The translations under genes were made by a program, and so were the position numbers. A stretch of 64,000 nucleotides of DNA from Actinomycetes bacterium (GTDB taxonomy: Bacteria; Actinomycetota; Actinomycetes; Propionibacteriales; Propionibacteriaceae): the NCBI GenBank assembly GCA_023460935.1, contig JAEWOI010000004.1, positions 17,528 through 81,527 on the forward strand. Direction: 5' to 3'. Positions 37,864-47,372 of the stretch are shown in pieces. The first letter of the stretch is position 1, and every line of letters begins with the position of its first letter. The notes beneath the pieces were generated by a model. It was given only the letters and a program-made list of their open reading frames with translations, did no database searches and was not told the origin of the DNA.

Positions 37864-39233
37864 TGGCCGAAACCGAGCCGCGTGGCACCGGCCCCGCCGA
37901 GCCCCGTCGAAGCGCCCGTCCCAAGCCCCTCTCCGGATTCCCGGAGTTCTCCCCTTCGGGACGGATCGTCGAGCAGCGCGTCCTCGCCTCGCTGGCCGAG
38001 ACCTTCGAGCTGCACGGGTTCGGGTCGATCGAGACCAGGGCCGTGGAGCCGATGGAGCAGCTCACCCGCAAGGGCGAGATCGACAAGGAGGTGTTCGTCG
38101 TGCGCCGGCTGCACGCAGCCGCGGACACCGCCGACGACCTCGGGCTGCACTTCGACCTCACCGTCCCGTTCGCGCGCTACGTGCTGGAACGCTCTGGCGA
38201 GCTGACCTTCCCGTTCCGCCGCTACCAGATCCAGAAGGCCTGGCGCGGCGAGCGGCCCCAGGAGGGCCGCTACCGCGAGTTCACGCAGGCCGACATCGAC
38301 ATCGTCGGCTCCGGAGCGCTCGCCGCGCACCACGACGTCGAACTGCCGCTGGTCACGCTGGAGGCACTGGAGCGGCTGCACGTCGACTTCGGCGTGCCGC
38401 CGGCAACGATGAGCGTGAACAACCGGCAGCTCTCGGAGGGCTTCTACCGCGGGCTCGGCGTGGAGGACCACCTGGCCGTGTTGCAGCGGGTGGACAAGCT
38501 GGACAAGATCGGGCCCGAAGCGGTGGCCGACCTGCTGGTGGCCGAGGTGGGCCTCAGCCGGCCGGCGGCGGCCAAGTGCCTGCAACTGGCCGGCATCCGG
38601 ACGGCGGACGCGTCGTTCGTGGACCAGGTCGCGGCGCTCGGGGTGGAGCACCCGCTGCTCACCGCAGGGCTGGAACTGCTGGCGGACGTGGTGACCGCTG
38701 CGGCGACCCTGGTGCCCGGGCGGCTCGTGGCGGACCTGAAGATCGCCCGCGGCCTCGACTACTACACCGGGACGGTGTACGAGACGACGATGGCCGGCTA
38801 CGAGTCGATGGGCTCGATCTCCTCCGGCGGCCGCTACGACTCCCTGGCCTCGGACGGCCGCAGCACCTACCCCGGGGTGGGGCTGAGCATCGGCGTGAGC
38901 CGCATCCTGGTGCCACTGGTCGGCAAGGGCGTGCTGACCTCCTCCCGTCCGGTGCCGAGCTGCGTGCTGGTGGCGGTGGACGCCGAGGAGACCCGCTTCG
39001 AGGCAGTGGCCCTCGCGAGCCGGTTGCGGGCGCGCGGCATCCCGTGCGAGGTGGCGCCGAAGGCGGACCGGTTCGGCAAGCAGATCCGCTACGCCGACCG
39101 GCGCGGCATCCCGTTCGTCTGGTTCGGCGCCGGCGAGGTGAAGGACATCCGCAGCGGCGAGCAGGTCGAAGCCGACCCCGACACCTGGCTGCCACCGGCC
39201 GCAGACCTGCGCCCGGTGGTCGTCCGCGGCTGA
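37863..39233 (+). CDS. hisS: Histidyl-tRNA synthetase
   Basis: Class II synthetase (456 aa). It has motif 1 region (FELHGFGSIETRAVEP), motif 2 (RYQIQKAWRGERPQEGRYREFTQ), the histidine-A motif (KIARGLDYYTGTVYE), motif 3 (GVGLSIGVSRIL), and the C-terminal anticodon domain (CVLVAVDAEETRFEAVALA). The first 20 residues before KPLSGFPEFSP are an Arg/Pro-rich extension that looks partly repeat-derived on the opposite strand. It starts within the MBL stop. Confidence 0.95.
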   Translation: MAETEPRGTGPAEPRRSARPKPLSGFPEFSPSGRIVEQRVLASLAETFELHGFGSIETRAVEPMEQLTRKGEIDKEVFVVRRLHAAADTADDLGLHFDLTVPFARYVLERSGELTFPFRRYQIQKAWRGERPQEGRYREFTQADIDIVGSGALAAHHDVELPLVTLEALERLHVDFGVPPATMSVNNRQLSEGFYRGLGVEDHLAVLQRVDKLDKIGPEAVADLLVAEVGLSRPAAAKCLQLAGIRTADASFVDQVAALGVEHPLLTAGLELLADVVTAAATLVPGRLVADLKIARGLDYYTGTVYETTMAGYESMGSISSGGRYDSLASDGRSTYPGVGLSIGVSRILVPLVGKGVLTSSRPVPSCVLVAVDAEETRFEAVALASRLRARGIPCEVAPKADRFGKQIRYADRRGIPFVWFGAGEVKDIRSGEQVEADPDTWLPPAADLRPVVVRG

Positions 39234-39241
39234 ACGTCGCT

Positions 39242-39247
39242 TAAGCT
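39242..39247 (+). promoter_or_regulatory. -10 box of aspS
   Basis: TAAGCT, 47 bases before the aspS ATG, just after the hisS stop. AGAAAGGAA (39282-39290) is the ribosome binding site. Confidence 0.4.
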
Positions 39248-39294
39248 CTACCGACGCACCCGCACCGTCTATGCGGGGCAGAGAAAGGAACATC

Positions 39295-41094
<1,800 letters not shown>

Positions 41095-41108
41095 CCAGGA
41101 AAACGCGC

Positions 41109-41154
41109 AAGCTGTGAGTTGGGCCGTGATGTCACGGCCCAACTCACAGCTTGG
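41109..41154. terminator. Perfect 22-base hairpin between aspS and padR (repeat family)
   Basis: Arms 41109-41130 and 41133-41154 are exactly complementary with a two-base loop. They share CAAGCTGTGAGTTGG with the hairpin after yebC (25935-25986). It lies between two converging genes, so bidirectional termination is likely. No T-run is present. Confidence 0.75.
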
Positions 41155-41163
41155 GGTCTCTGG

Positions 41164-41826
41164 TCAGCGGAGCTCGTCGCCGTTCGGCAGGTCGTCCTCC
41201 TCTGCGGCCAGCAGGCCGTACAGCTTCCGCCTGGTCTCGGCAACGAGCCGGGTGGCCGACTGCAACTGCTGGCCCGAGGCGTTGCGCGAGAGTTCCTTGG
41301 CCGCGCCGGCGAGCATGCCGAGTTCCCGCCAGAAGTCCTTCACCTGGTCGGGGCCCCAGCCGGCGACGGCCTCGTTCACCAGTTCCCACGGCAGGTCGTG
41401 CACCTCTCCCGCCGCCTGACGGCCGGCGTCGGTGAGCCGGAACGCCTTCTGGCCGTCGTTGTCGAAGGACTCGATCAGCCCCTCGTCCTCCAGCTGGGCC
41501 AGGGCGGGGTAGACCGCGCCGGGGCTGGGCCGCCAGGCGCCCGAGGTGCGCTCGGCGAGGGTCTGCATGATCTGGTAGCCGTTGCGGGGCTGCTCAGCCA
41601 GCAGCGCGAGGATCGAGCTGCGGACGTGCCCGCGCCGGCCACGTCCACGCGCCGCCGGTCCCATCGGGCCGCCGGGACCGAAGGGGCCGCCGGGACCGAA
41701 GCCGTACCCGAAGCCGCCGAAGGGTCCCATCGGTCCTGCGCCGTGGCGGTGCGGACCGCCCCGGCCGCGGCGGCGACCCCGGGGGCCGCCCTCTGGGTTC
41801 CAGTCCTCGAATCGTGATTCGTTCAT
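41164..41826 (-). CDS. PadR family transcriptional regulator
   Basis: A 220-aa regulator. After a basic and then Gly/Pro/Phe-rich low-complexity region (about residues 15-62, repeats of GGPFGPGGPMGP type) comes the PadR winged helix: SSILALLAEQPRNGYQIMQTL, PSPGAVYPALAQLEDEGLI and the wing KAFRLTDAGR. The C-terminal part is helical, for dimerisation. GGAGAAAT precedes the ATG. It is divergent from rarA and has palindromic ATATCG sites in its promoter, so it probably represses itself. No obvious target gene is adjacent. Confidence 0.9.
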   Translation of the reverse strand: MNESRFEDWNPEGGPRGRRRGRGGPHRHGAGPMGPFGGFGYGFGPGGPFGPGGPMGPAARGRGRRGHVRSSILALLAEQPRNGYQIMQTLAERTSGAWRPSPGAVYPALAQLEDEGLIESFDNDGQKAFRLTDAGRQAAGEVHDLPWELVNEAVAGWGPDQVKDFWRELGMLAGAAKELSRNASGQQLQSATRLVAETRRKLYGLLAAEEDDLPNGDELR

Positions 41827-41862
41827 GATTTCTCCTTCAGGTTCATATCGTCGGTACGTCAC

Positions 41863-41872
41863 CGATATATCG
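41863..41872. promoter_or_regulatory. Probable PadR operator
   Basis: CGATATATCG, a perfect 10-base palindrome, with another ATATCG at 41845-41850. On the minus strand it follows TATTCT (41878-41873), a likely -10 box, so it would cover the padR start site. It lies 62 bases upstream of the rarA GTG. Confidence 0.55.
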
Positions 41873-41920
41873 AGAATAGATCGGGATCCCGGCGCGCGCA
41901 AGAGCGTGGCGCGAGCGGTG

Positions 41921-41926
41921 TAGCGT
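41921..41926 (+). promoter_or_regulatory. -10 box of rarA, leaderless
   Basis: TAGCGT followed by seven bases and the rarA GTG. No ribosome binding site is seen. Confidence 0.5.
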
Positions 41927-41933
41927 CGGCGCG

Positions 41934-43307
41934 GTGGACACTGACCTGTTCGGCAACCCGGTGGGAGGCGCTGCGCCGCAGCCAGGCGGGTCGCTGAGCA
42001 CAGCCGGCCACGCCGACACCCCGCTGGCCGTGCGCATGCGGCCGCGCACCGTAGACGAGATCGTCGGCCAGGACCACCTGCTGGCACCCGGCTCGCCGCT
42101 GCGCCGGCTGGCGGAGGGCCGCACCGCGATGTCGGTCTTCCTCTGGGGGCCGCCCGGGGTGGGCAAGACCACCATCGCCGCGGTCGTCTCGGCCTCCGGC
42201 CACCGCAGGTTCGTCGAGCTGTCGGCCGTCACCGCGGGCGTGAAGGAGGTACGGGCCGCGCTGGCCGAGGCACAGCGTGAACTGGTCCGGGGCGTCGGCA
42301 CCGTGCTGTTCGTGGACGAGGTGCACCGCTTCTCCAAGGCCCAGCAGGACGTGCTGCTGCCGGCGGTGGAGAACCGGCTGGTCACCCTGGTGGCCGCCAC
42401 GACGGAGAACCCCTCGTTCTCGGTGATCTCGCCGCTGCTGAGCCGCTCGCTGCTGCTCACGCTGAAGCCGCTCACCGACGCCGACCTCGGCCTGCTGCTG
42501 GATCGGGCGCTCACCGAGGACCGCGGCCTGGCGGGGGAGTACACGCTGACCGCTGAGGCCAGGGCAGCGCTGCTGCGCTTCGCCGGCGGGGACGCCCGCC
42601 GCGCCCTCACCTACCTGGAGGAGGCGGCAGCGGGCGCAGCCACCCTCGGCACCAGCGAGATCGACACCTCCGTCGTGGAGGCTGCGGTGGACAAGGCCGC
42701 CGTCCGCTACGACCGGGACGGCGACCAGCACTACGACGTGATCAGCGCGTTCATCAAGAGCCTGCGCGGCTCCGACGTCCAGGCCGGCCTGCACTACCTG
42801 GCCAGGATGCTGGAGGCCGGCGAGGACCCGCGGTTCATTGCGCGCCGGCTGATCATCCTGGCCAGCGAGGACATCGGCATGGCCGCGCCGTCGGCGCTGC
42901 AGACCTGCGTGGCGGCGGCCCAGGCCGTGGCGCTGATCGGCATGCCGGAGGCTCGGATCAACCTCGCCCAGGCGGTGGTGGCCTGCGCGCTGGCGCCGAA
43001 GTCCAACGCTGTGATCAAGGCGATCGACGCCGCGCTGGCCGACGTCCGCGCCGGGCGGATCGGCACCGTCCCTGCGCACCTGCGCGATGCGCACTATCCG
43101 GGCGCCAGGGCCTACGGTCACGGGCAGGGCTACCAGTACGCCCACGACGCCGCGCACGGTGTGGCAGCCCAGCAGTACCTGCCGGACGAACTCGCCGACG
43201 CCAGGTACTACGAGCCCACCGACCACGGCAACGAGGCCGCCCTCGCCGAACGCCTGCGACTGCTGGAGGAACTGCTCGGCCGCACCGGCCCTGCCGCCGG
43301 CGCCTGA
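41934..43307 (+). CDS. rarA: Replication-associated recombination protein RarA (MgsA)
   Basis: AAA+ ATPase (457 aa) that acts at stalled forks and single-strand gaps. Walker A is WGPPGVGKTTIA, Walker B VLFVDEVHRFSKAQQD, sensor 1 VAATTENPSFSVI, arginine finger PLLSRSLL, sensor 2 GDARRALTYLEEA. The C-terminal tetramerisation region includes IKSLRGSDVQAGLHYLARML and VAAAQAVALIGMPEARINLAQAVV. The N-terminus, MDTDLFGNP, is typical of actinobacterial RarA. It is followed by a 230-base repeat block. Confidence 0.95.
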   Translation: MDTDLFGNPVGGAAPQPGGSLSTAGHADTPLAVRMRPRTVDEIVGQDHLLAPGSPLRRLAEGRTAMSVFLWGPPGVGKTTIAAVVSASGHRRFVELSAVTAGVKEVRAALAEAQRELVRGVGTVLFVDEVHRFSKAQQDVLLPAVENRLVTLVAATTENPSFSVISPLLSRSLLLTLKPLTDADLGLLLDRALTEDRGLAGEYTLTAEARAALLRFAGGDARRALTYLEEAAAGAATLGTSEIDTSVVEAAVDKAAVRYDRDGDQHYDVISAFIKSLRGSDVQAGLHYLARMLEAGEDPRFIARRLIILASEDIGMAAPSALQTCVAAAQAVALIGMPEARINLAQAVVACALAPKSNAVIKAIDAALADVRAGRIGTVPAHLRDAHYPGARAYGHGQGYQYAHDAAHGVAAQQYLPDELADARYYEPTDHGNEAALAERLRLLEELLGRTGPAAGA

Positions 43308-43312
43308 GCCTG

Positions 43313-43496
43313 GTCAGGACTCCTCGCGTCCTCGTCGTCTGTTCCTCGCGGTTCGTACCGCACCGCTCGTCAAGACTCCTCGGTGGGAAGTCGCAAGCGC
43401 CTTCCCACCTTCGTCGTCTGTTCCTCGCGGTTCGTACCTCACCGCTCGTCAAGACTCCTCGCGTCCCCCGGCTCACGCCGGAGGACGCTCGTCGTC
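43313..43496. repeat. Tandem 51-base repeats with interposed hairpins
   Basis: Two 51-base units (43332-43382 and 43411-43461) differ at one position. They are separated by 28 bases that form a hairpin (GGTGGGAAG at 43382-43390 with CTTCCCACC at 43401-43409). The second unit is followed by another stem (CGTCCCCCGGC with GCCGGAGGACG, one mismatch) and then a partial unit, TCGTCGTCT. A partial unit (GTCAGGACTCCTCG) also precedes the first. Thus conserved blocks alternate with variable stems. The 230-base gap between rarA and the DUF948 gene holds nothing else except the DUF948 promoter. Confidence 0.8.
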
Positions 43497-43502
43497 TAGG
43501 CT
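43497..43502 (+). promoter_or_regulatory. -10 box of the DUF948-alaS region
   Basis: TAGGCT, whose first bases join the last partial repeat unit (TCGTCGTCTAGG). It lies 35 bases before the DUF948 ATG; GAGG at 43525-43528 is the ribosome binding site. Confidence 0.5.
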
Positions 43503-43537
43503 GCACGCGTACATTCTTCGACCTTGCGAGGTAGCCC

Positions 43538-43918
43538 ATGTCCGCCGGAGAGATCGCCGGTCTGATCGCCGCGGTGGCCGCGGTCGGTTTCGTCGTGTTC
43601 TGCGCTGTCCCGCTGCTCAAGCTGGGTCGGGTGCTGGAGGAGGTCCGCCTCGCCGTCCGTGACCTGGGCCACAACTCGGTGCCGATCCTGCAGGAGCTGA
43701 AGGGCACGGTCACCGCGACCAACACCGAACTCGGCAAGCTGAGCCTGGTCACAGAGGACGTGGCGAAGGTGAGCGCGCACGCCACCGTGGTCACCGAGAA
43801 CGCCGCGCAGCTCTCCACCCTGTTCGCCTCGACGCTCGGCGGCCCGCTGATCAAGACCGCTGCGTTCACCTACGGTGTGCGCCAGGCGGTCACCGGGAAG
43901 CGGAAGCAGGGCAAGTGA
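43538..43918 (+). CDS. DUF948 family membrane-anchored protein
   Basis: A 126-aa protein with one N-terminal membrane helix (IAGLIAAVAAVGFVVFCAVPLL). A heptad-like helical region follows (LGRVLEEVRLAVRDLGHNSVPILQELKGTV), then TLGGPLIKTAAFTYGVRQAV. DUF948 proteins occur upstream of alaS in actinobacteria; function unknown. Its stop is one base into the ATG of the next gene. Confidence 0.88.
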   Translation: MSAGEIAGLIAAVAAVGFVVFCAVPLLKLGRVLEEVRLAVRDLGHNSVPILQELKGTVTATNTELGKLSLVTEDVAKVSAHATVVTENAAQLSTLFASTLGGPLIKTAAFTYGVRQAVTGKRKQGK

Positions 43919-44145
43919 TGGGCAAGCGCCTGTTCTGGTTCGCAGTCGGCGTCGGCCTGACCGCCCTGGTCGTGGTGAAGGGCCGGGAGTACTACGAGCG
44001 GCTCACGCCCAAGGGCGTGGCCGACCAGCTGGAGAAGACCCGCACCGGCGTCGTCGACTGGGTAGGGGAGTTCCTCACCACCATGGGTGAGGCGATGGAC
44101 GCCCGCGAGGGCGAGCTGCGCGAGGCTCTCGGCCTGGACGAGTGA
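43918..44145 (+). CDS. Small DUF6167-like membrane protein
   Basis: A 75-aa protein with one membrane helix (RLFWFAVGVGLTALVVV) and a charged helical tail ending GELREALGLDE. It resembles the small DUF6167 proteins encoded between DUF948 and alaS in actinobacteria. Start is ATG 43918, overlapping the previous stop by one base; GTG 43915 is an alternative. Function unknown. Confidence 0.85.
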   Translation: MGKRLFWFAVGVGLTALVVVKGREYYERLTPKGVADQLEKTRTGVVDWVGEFLTTMGEAMDAREGELREALGLDE

Positions 44146-44223
44146 AACCCGCTCGTCCAGGAGAACCCGGACCCAGCACACCGGCGGCCGTGCCGCCAGC
44201 ATCCGACAAGGACAACCAAAGCC

Positions 44224-46887
44224 ATGAAAACTGCTGACATCCGCCAGCGCTTCCTCGACTTCTTCGCTGCGCGGGGGCACACGATCGTGCCGTCCGCGCC
44301 CCTGGTCTACAACGACCCGACCCTGCTGTTCGTCAACGCCGGCATGGTGCCGTTCAAGCCGTACTTCACCGGCGCGGAGGACGCACCCTTCCCGCGCGCG
44401 GTGAGCGTGCAGAAGTGCGTGCGCACCCTCGACATCGACGAGGTGGGCAAGACCACCCGGCACGGCACGTTCTTCCAGATGAACGGCAACTTCTCCTTCG
44501 GCGACTACTTCAAGGAAGGTGCCATCGAGTACGCCTGGGAGCTGGTCACCGGCCGGCCGGAGGACGGCAACTACGGCTTCGACCCCGACAAGGTCTGGGT
44601 CACCGTCTACCTCGACGACGACGAGGCCGCCGCGCTGTGGCGCAAGGTGGGGGTGCCGGACAACCGGATCCAGCGCCGCGGGCTGAAGGACAACTACTGG
44701 CACATGGGCGTACCCGGCCCCGGCGGGCCGTGCAGCGAGATCTACATCGACCGCGGCCCGGAGTTCGGGCCGGACGGCGGGCCGATCGTCGACGAGGACC
44801 GGTTCCTCGAGATCTGGAACCTGGTGTTCCAGACCGAGGAGCTGTCCGCCGTCCGCGCCAAGGACGACTTCGACGTCTCCCGGCAGCTGCCCAGCAAGAA
44901 CATCGACACCGGCATGGGCCTGGAACGCACCGCCTACCTGCTGCAGGGCGTGGCCAACATGTACGAGATCGACGAGATCTTCCCCGTGATCACCAGGGCA
45001 GCGGAACTCGCCGGTACCGCCTACGGCAGCGACCCGCAGTCCGACGTCCGGTTGCGGGTGGTCGGCGACCACGTCCGGTCGTCGCTGATGCTGATGACCG
45101 ACGGGGTCACCCCCGGCAACGAGGCGCGTGGCTACGTGCTGCGGCGCCTGCTGCGCCGCAGCATCCGCTCGATGCGGCTGCTCGGGGTCCACGACCCCGT
45201 GCTGCCGGAGCTGCTGCCGCTCAGCCGCGACCTGATGGCCGCCTCCTACCCGGAGATCGGTGAGCACTGGGCGCGGGTCAGCCAGGTGGCCTACGGCGAG
45301 GAGGAGTCGTTCCGGCGCACCCTCGTGGCCGGCACCCAGATCTTCGACCTGGCCGCCGGCCAGGCGCGCGAGGAGCACACCACCCAGATCAGTGGGGAGC
45401 GGGCGTTCCGGTTGCACGACACCTACGGCTTCCCGATCGACCTGACCCTTGAGATGGCCGCTGAACAGGGCCTCAGCGTCGACCAGGCCGGCTTCCGGCG
45501 GCTGATGCAGGAGCAGAAGGACCGGGCCAAGGCCGACGCGAAGGCGAAGAAGGGCGGCGCGACGGCGACCGAGGCCTACCGCACGCTCCGGGCCGCAGGC
45601 GAGGTGCCGTTCCTCGGTTTCACCGACCTCACCACCGACGCGAGGGTGCGCGGGATCGTCGCCGACGGCCGGCTGGTCGAGCGCGCGGCCCCCGGCGACG
45701 TCGTCGAGGTGGTGCTGGACCAGACACCGTTCTACGCCGAGGCCGGCGGCCAGGACGCCGACGCCGGCGTGATCACCGGCGACGGGCTGAGCCTCGAGGT
45801 GCTGGACGTGCAGCGGCCCGTCCAGGGCCTCGTGGTGCACAAGGTCCGGGTGGAGGACGGCGAGCTGGCCACCGGCGCTGCCGTGGTCGCAGCGGTCGAC
45901 GCGCTTGCCCGTACCGGCGCCTGCCAGGCCCACACCGCGACACACATCGTCAACGCCGCGCTTCGGCAGCTGCTGGGGGAGTCCACCCACCAGGCCGGCT
46001 CGTACAACAAGCCGGGCTACCTCCGCTTCGACTTCAACGCCGCCCAGCCGCTCAGCGCGATGCTGAAGGAGGAGCTGGAGGGCGTGGCCAACCAGGCGAT
46101 CCGTGCCGACCACGAGGTGACAGCTGTCGAGCTGCCGCTGGCGGAGGCGCGGGCGCTCGGCGCGCAGGCGATGTTCGGTGAGAAGTACGGCGACGTGGTC
46201 CGCATGGTCGAGCTCGGCGGCCCCTGGTCGCGGGAGCTGTGCGGCGGCACCCACGTCGAGCGCACCTCCCAGATCGGCCTGCTCAGCCTCCTCGGTGAGG
46301 CTTCGGTGGGCTCCGGGCTGCGCCGCGTGGAGGCCTTCGTCTCCGCCGACGCGTTCGCGCACCTGGCCAGGGAGCGGGCGCTGGTGGCCGGCCTCTCCGA
46401 CCTGCTGAAGGTGCAGCCCGACCAGCTGACCGACCGGGTGGCCAAGCTCGTCGCCCAGGTGAAGGCTGCGGAGAAGGAGATCGCCGACCTGCGCAGCCGC
46501 GAGCTGCTGGCCGGCGTGCCGGGGCTGGTGGCCGGGGCGACAGCGGCGGGGAGTTACGAGCTGGTGGCCCGGCACCTGCCCGGCGTCGGCGGCGAGGACC
46601 TGCGCCGCCTCGCAACCGAGGTCCGTAACGCTTTCGGCAGCAGGCCCGGAGTGGTCGCCCTCGTCGGCGGCGACGCCGGCCAGGCAGAGGGCAAGGCCGC
46701 ACTGGTCGTGGCCACCACGGCGGCCGCCCGTGAGCTGGGCGCGAAGGCAGGCGCTCTGGTCGGCGTCGGCGCGGCAGCGCTGGGTGGCCGTGGCGGCGGC
46801 AGGGACGACCTGGCCCAGGGTGGCGGCACCGCGCTGTCGGCAGTCCCGGAAGCGCTGGCTGCGATCCGCACAGCCCTGGCGGGCTGA
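44224..46887 (+). CDS. alaS: Alanyl-tRNA synthetase
   Basis: Full-length synthetase (887 aa). The class II catalytic domain starts RQRFLDFFAARGHTIVPSAP and has motif 2 region (GTFFQMNGNFSFGDYFK). The editing domain has the zinc ligands HTATHIVNAALR and CGGTHVERT. A coiled coil and the C-Ala domain close the protein with GGGRDDLAQGGG. ATG 44224 lies 78 bases after the DUF6167 gene, with AAGGA upstream. It is the first large gene of the ruvX-mltG-aro cluster. Confidence 0.97.
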   Translation: MKTADIRQRFLDFFAARGHTIVPSAPLVYNDPTLLFVNAGMVPFKPYFTGAEDAPFPRAVSVQKCVRTLDIDEVGKTTRHGTFFQMNGNFSFGDYFKEGAIEYAWELVTGRPEDGNYGFDPDKVWVTVYLDDDEAAALWRKVGVPDNRIQRRGLKDNYWHMGVPGPGGPCSEIYIDRGPEFGPDGGPIVDEDRFLEIWNLVFQTEELSAVRAKDDFDVSRQLPSKNIDTGMGLERTAYLLQGVANMYEIDEIFPVITRAAELAGTAYGSDPQSDVRLRVVGDHVRSSLMLMTDGVTPGNEARGYVLRRLLRRSIRSMRLLGVHDPVLPELLPLSRDLMAASYPEIGEHWARVSQVAYGEEESFRRTLVAGTQIFDLAAGQAREEHTTQISGERAFRLHDTYGFPIDLTLEMAAEQGLSVDQAGFRRLMQEQKDRAKADAKAKKGGATATEAYRTLRAAGEVPFLGFTDLTTDARVRGIVADGRLVERAAPGDVVEVVLDQTPFYAEAGGQDADAGVITGDGLSLEVLDVQRPVQGLVVHKVRVEDGELATGAAVVAAVDALARTGACQAHTATHIVNAALRQLLGESTHQAGSYNKPGYLRFDFNAAQPLSAMLKEELEGVANQAIRADHEVTAVELPLAEARALGAQAMFGEKYGDVVRMVELGGPWSRELCGGTHVERTSQIGLLSLLGEASVGSGLRRVEAFVSADAFAHLARERALVAGLSDLLKVQPDQLTDRVAKLVAQVKAAEKEIADLRSRELLAGVPGLVAGATAAGSYELVARHLPGVGGEDLRRLATEVRNAFGSRPGVVALVGGDAGQAEGKAALVVATTAAARELGAKAGALVGVGAAALGGRGGGRDDLAQGGGTALSAVPEALAAIRTALAG

Positions 46888-46889
46888 GC

Positions 46890-47372
46890 GTGCGCCGGGG
46901 CGTACGGCTGGCCCTCGACTGGGGCGGAGCCCGGATCGGGGTGGCTGCCAGCGACCCCGAGGGCATCCTCGCCCACCCGGTGGAGACGGTCGCCGCCGGT
47001 CCCGGGGCGATCCGGCGGATCGCCGACCTGGTGGCGGAGTACGAGCCGATCGAGGTGGTGCTGGGCCTGCCCCGCAACCTCGCCGGGGCCGAAGGCCCGG
47101 CTGCCCTGGCCGTCCGGCAGGTGGCCGGTGAACTCGCCACCGGCCTGCCGGGCACGCCGATCCGGCTGGTGGATGAGAGACTGACCACTGTGACCGCGGC
47201 CAGGCGGCTGTCCAGCGCAGGACGCAACGCCAGGCGGCAGCGCTCGGTGATCGACCAGGCGGCGGCCGTGGCACTCTTGGAGGAGACCCTGCAGCACGAG
47301 CGCATGACCGGCCGGCCGCCGGGCGAACTCCTCCCCGCGGCGGACTACCCAGGAAGGACCCCGACCGGATGA
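46890..47372 (+). CDS. ruvX: Putative pre-16S rRNA nuclease / resolvase YqgF
   Basis: RNase H-like protein (160 aa). Acidic residues are in RLALDWGGARIGVAASD, VVLGLPRNL, VDERLTT and a C-terminal VIDQAAAVALLEETL. Members mature 16S rRNA or act as resolvases. The GTG start lies two bases after alaS, and the stop overlaps the mltG ATG. Confidence 0.92.
   Translation: MRRGVRLALDWGGARIGVAASDPEGILAHPVETVAAGPGAIRRIADLVAEYEPIEVVLGLPRNLAGAEGPAALAVRQVAGELATGLPGTPIRLVDERLTTVTAARRLSSAGRNARRQRSVIDQAAAVALLEETLQHERMTGRPPGELLPAADYPGRTPTG

Noticed and set aside
43332..43461. Two near-identical repeats with a 28-base spacer, considered as a short CRISPR
   Set aside because: Only two full repeats, 51 bases each, a palindromic spacer and no cas genes. 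A modular repeat element fits better.
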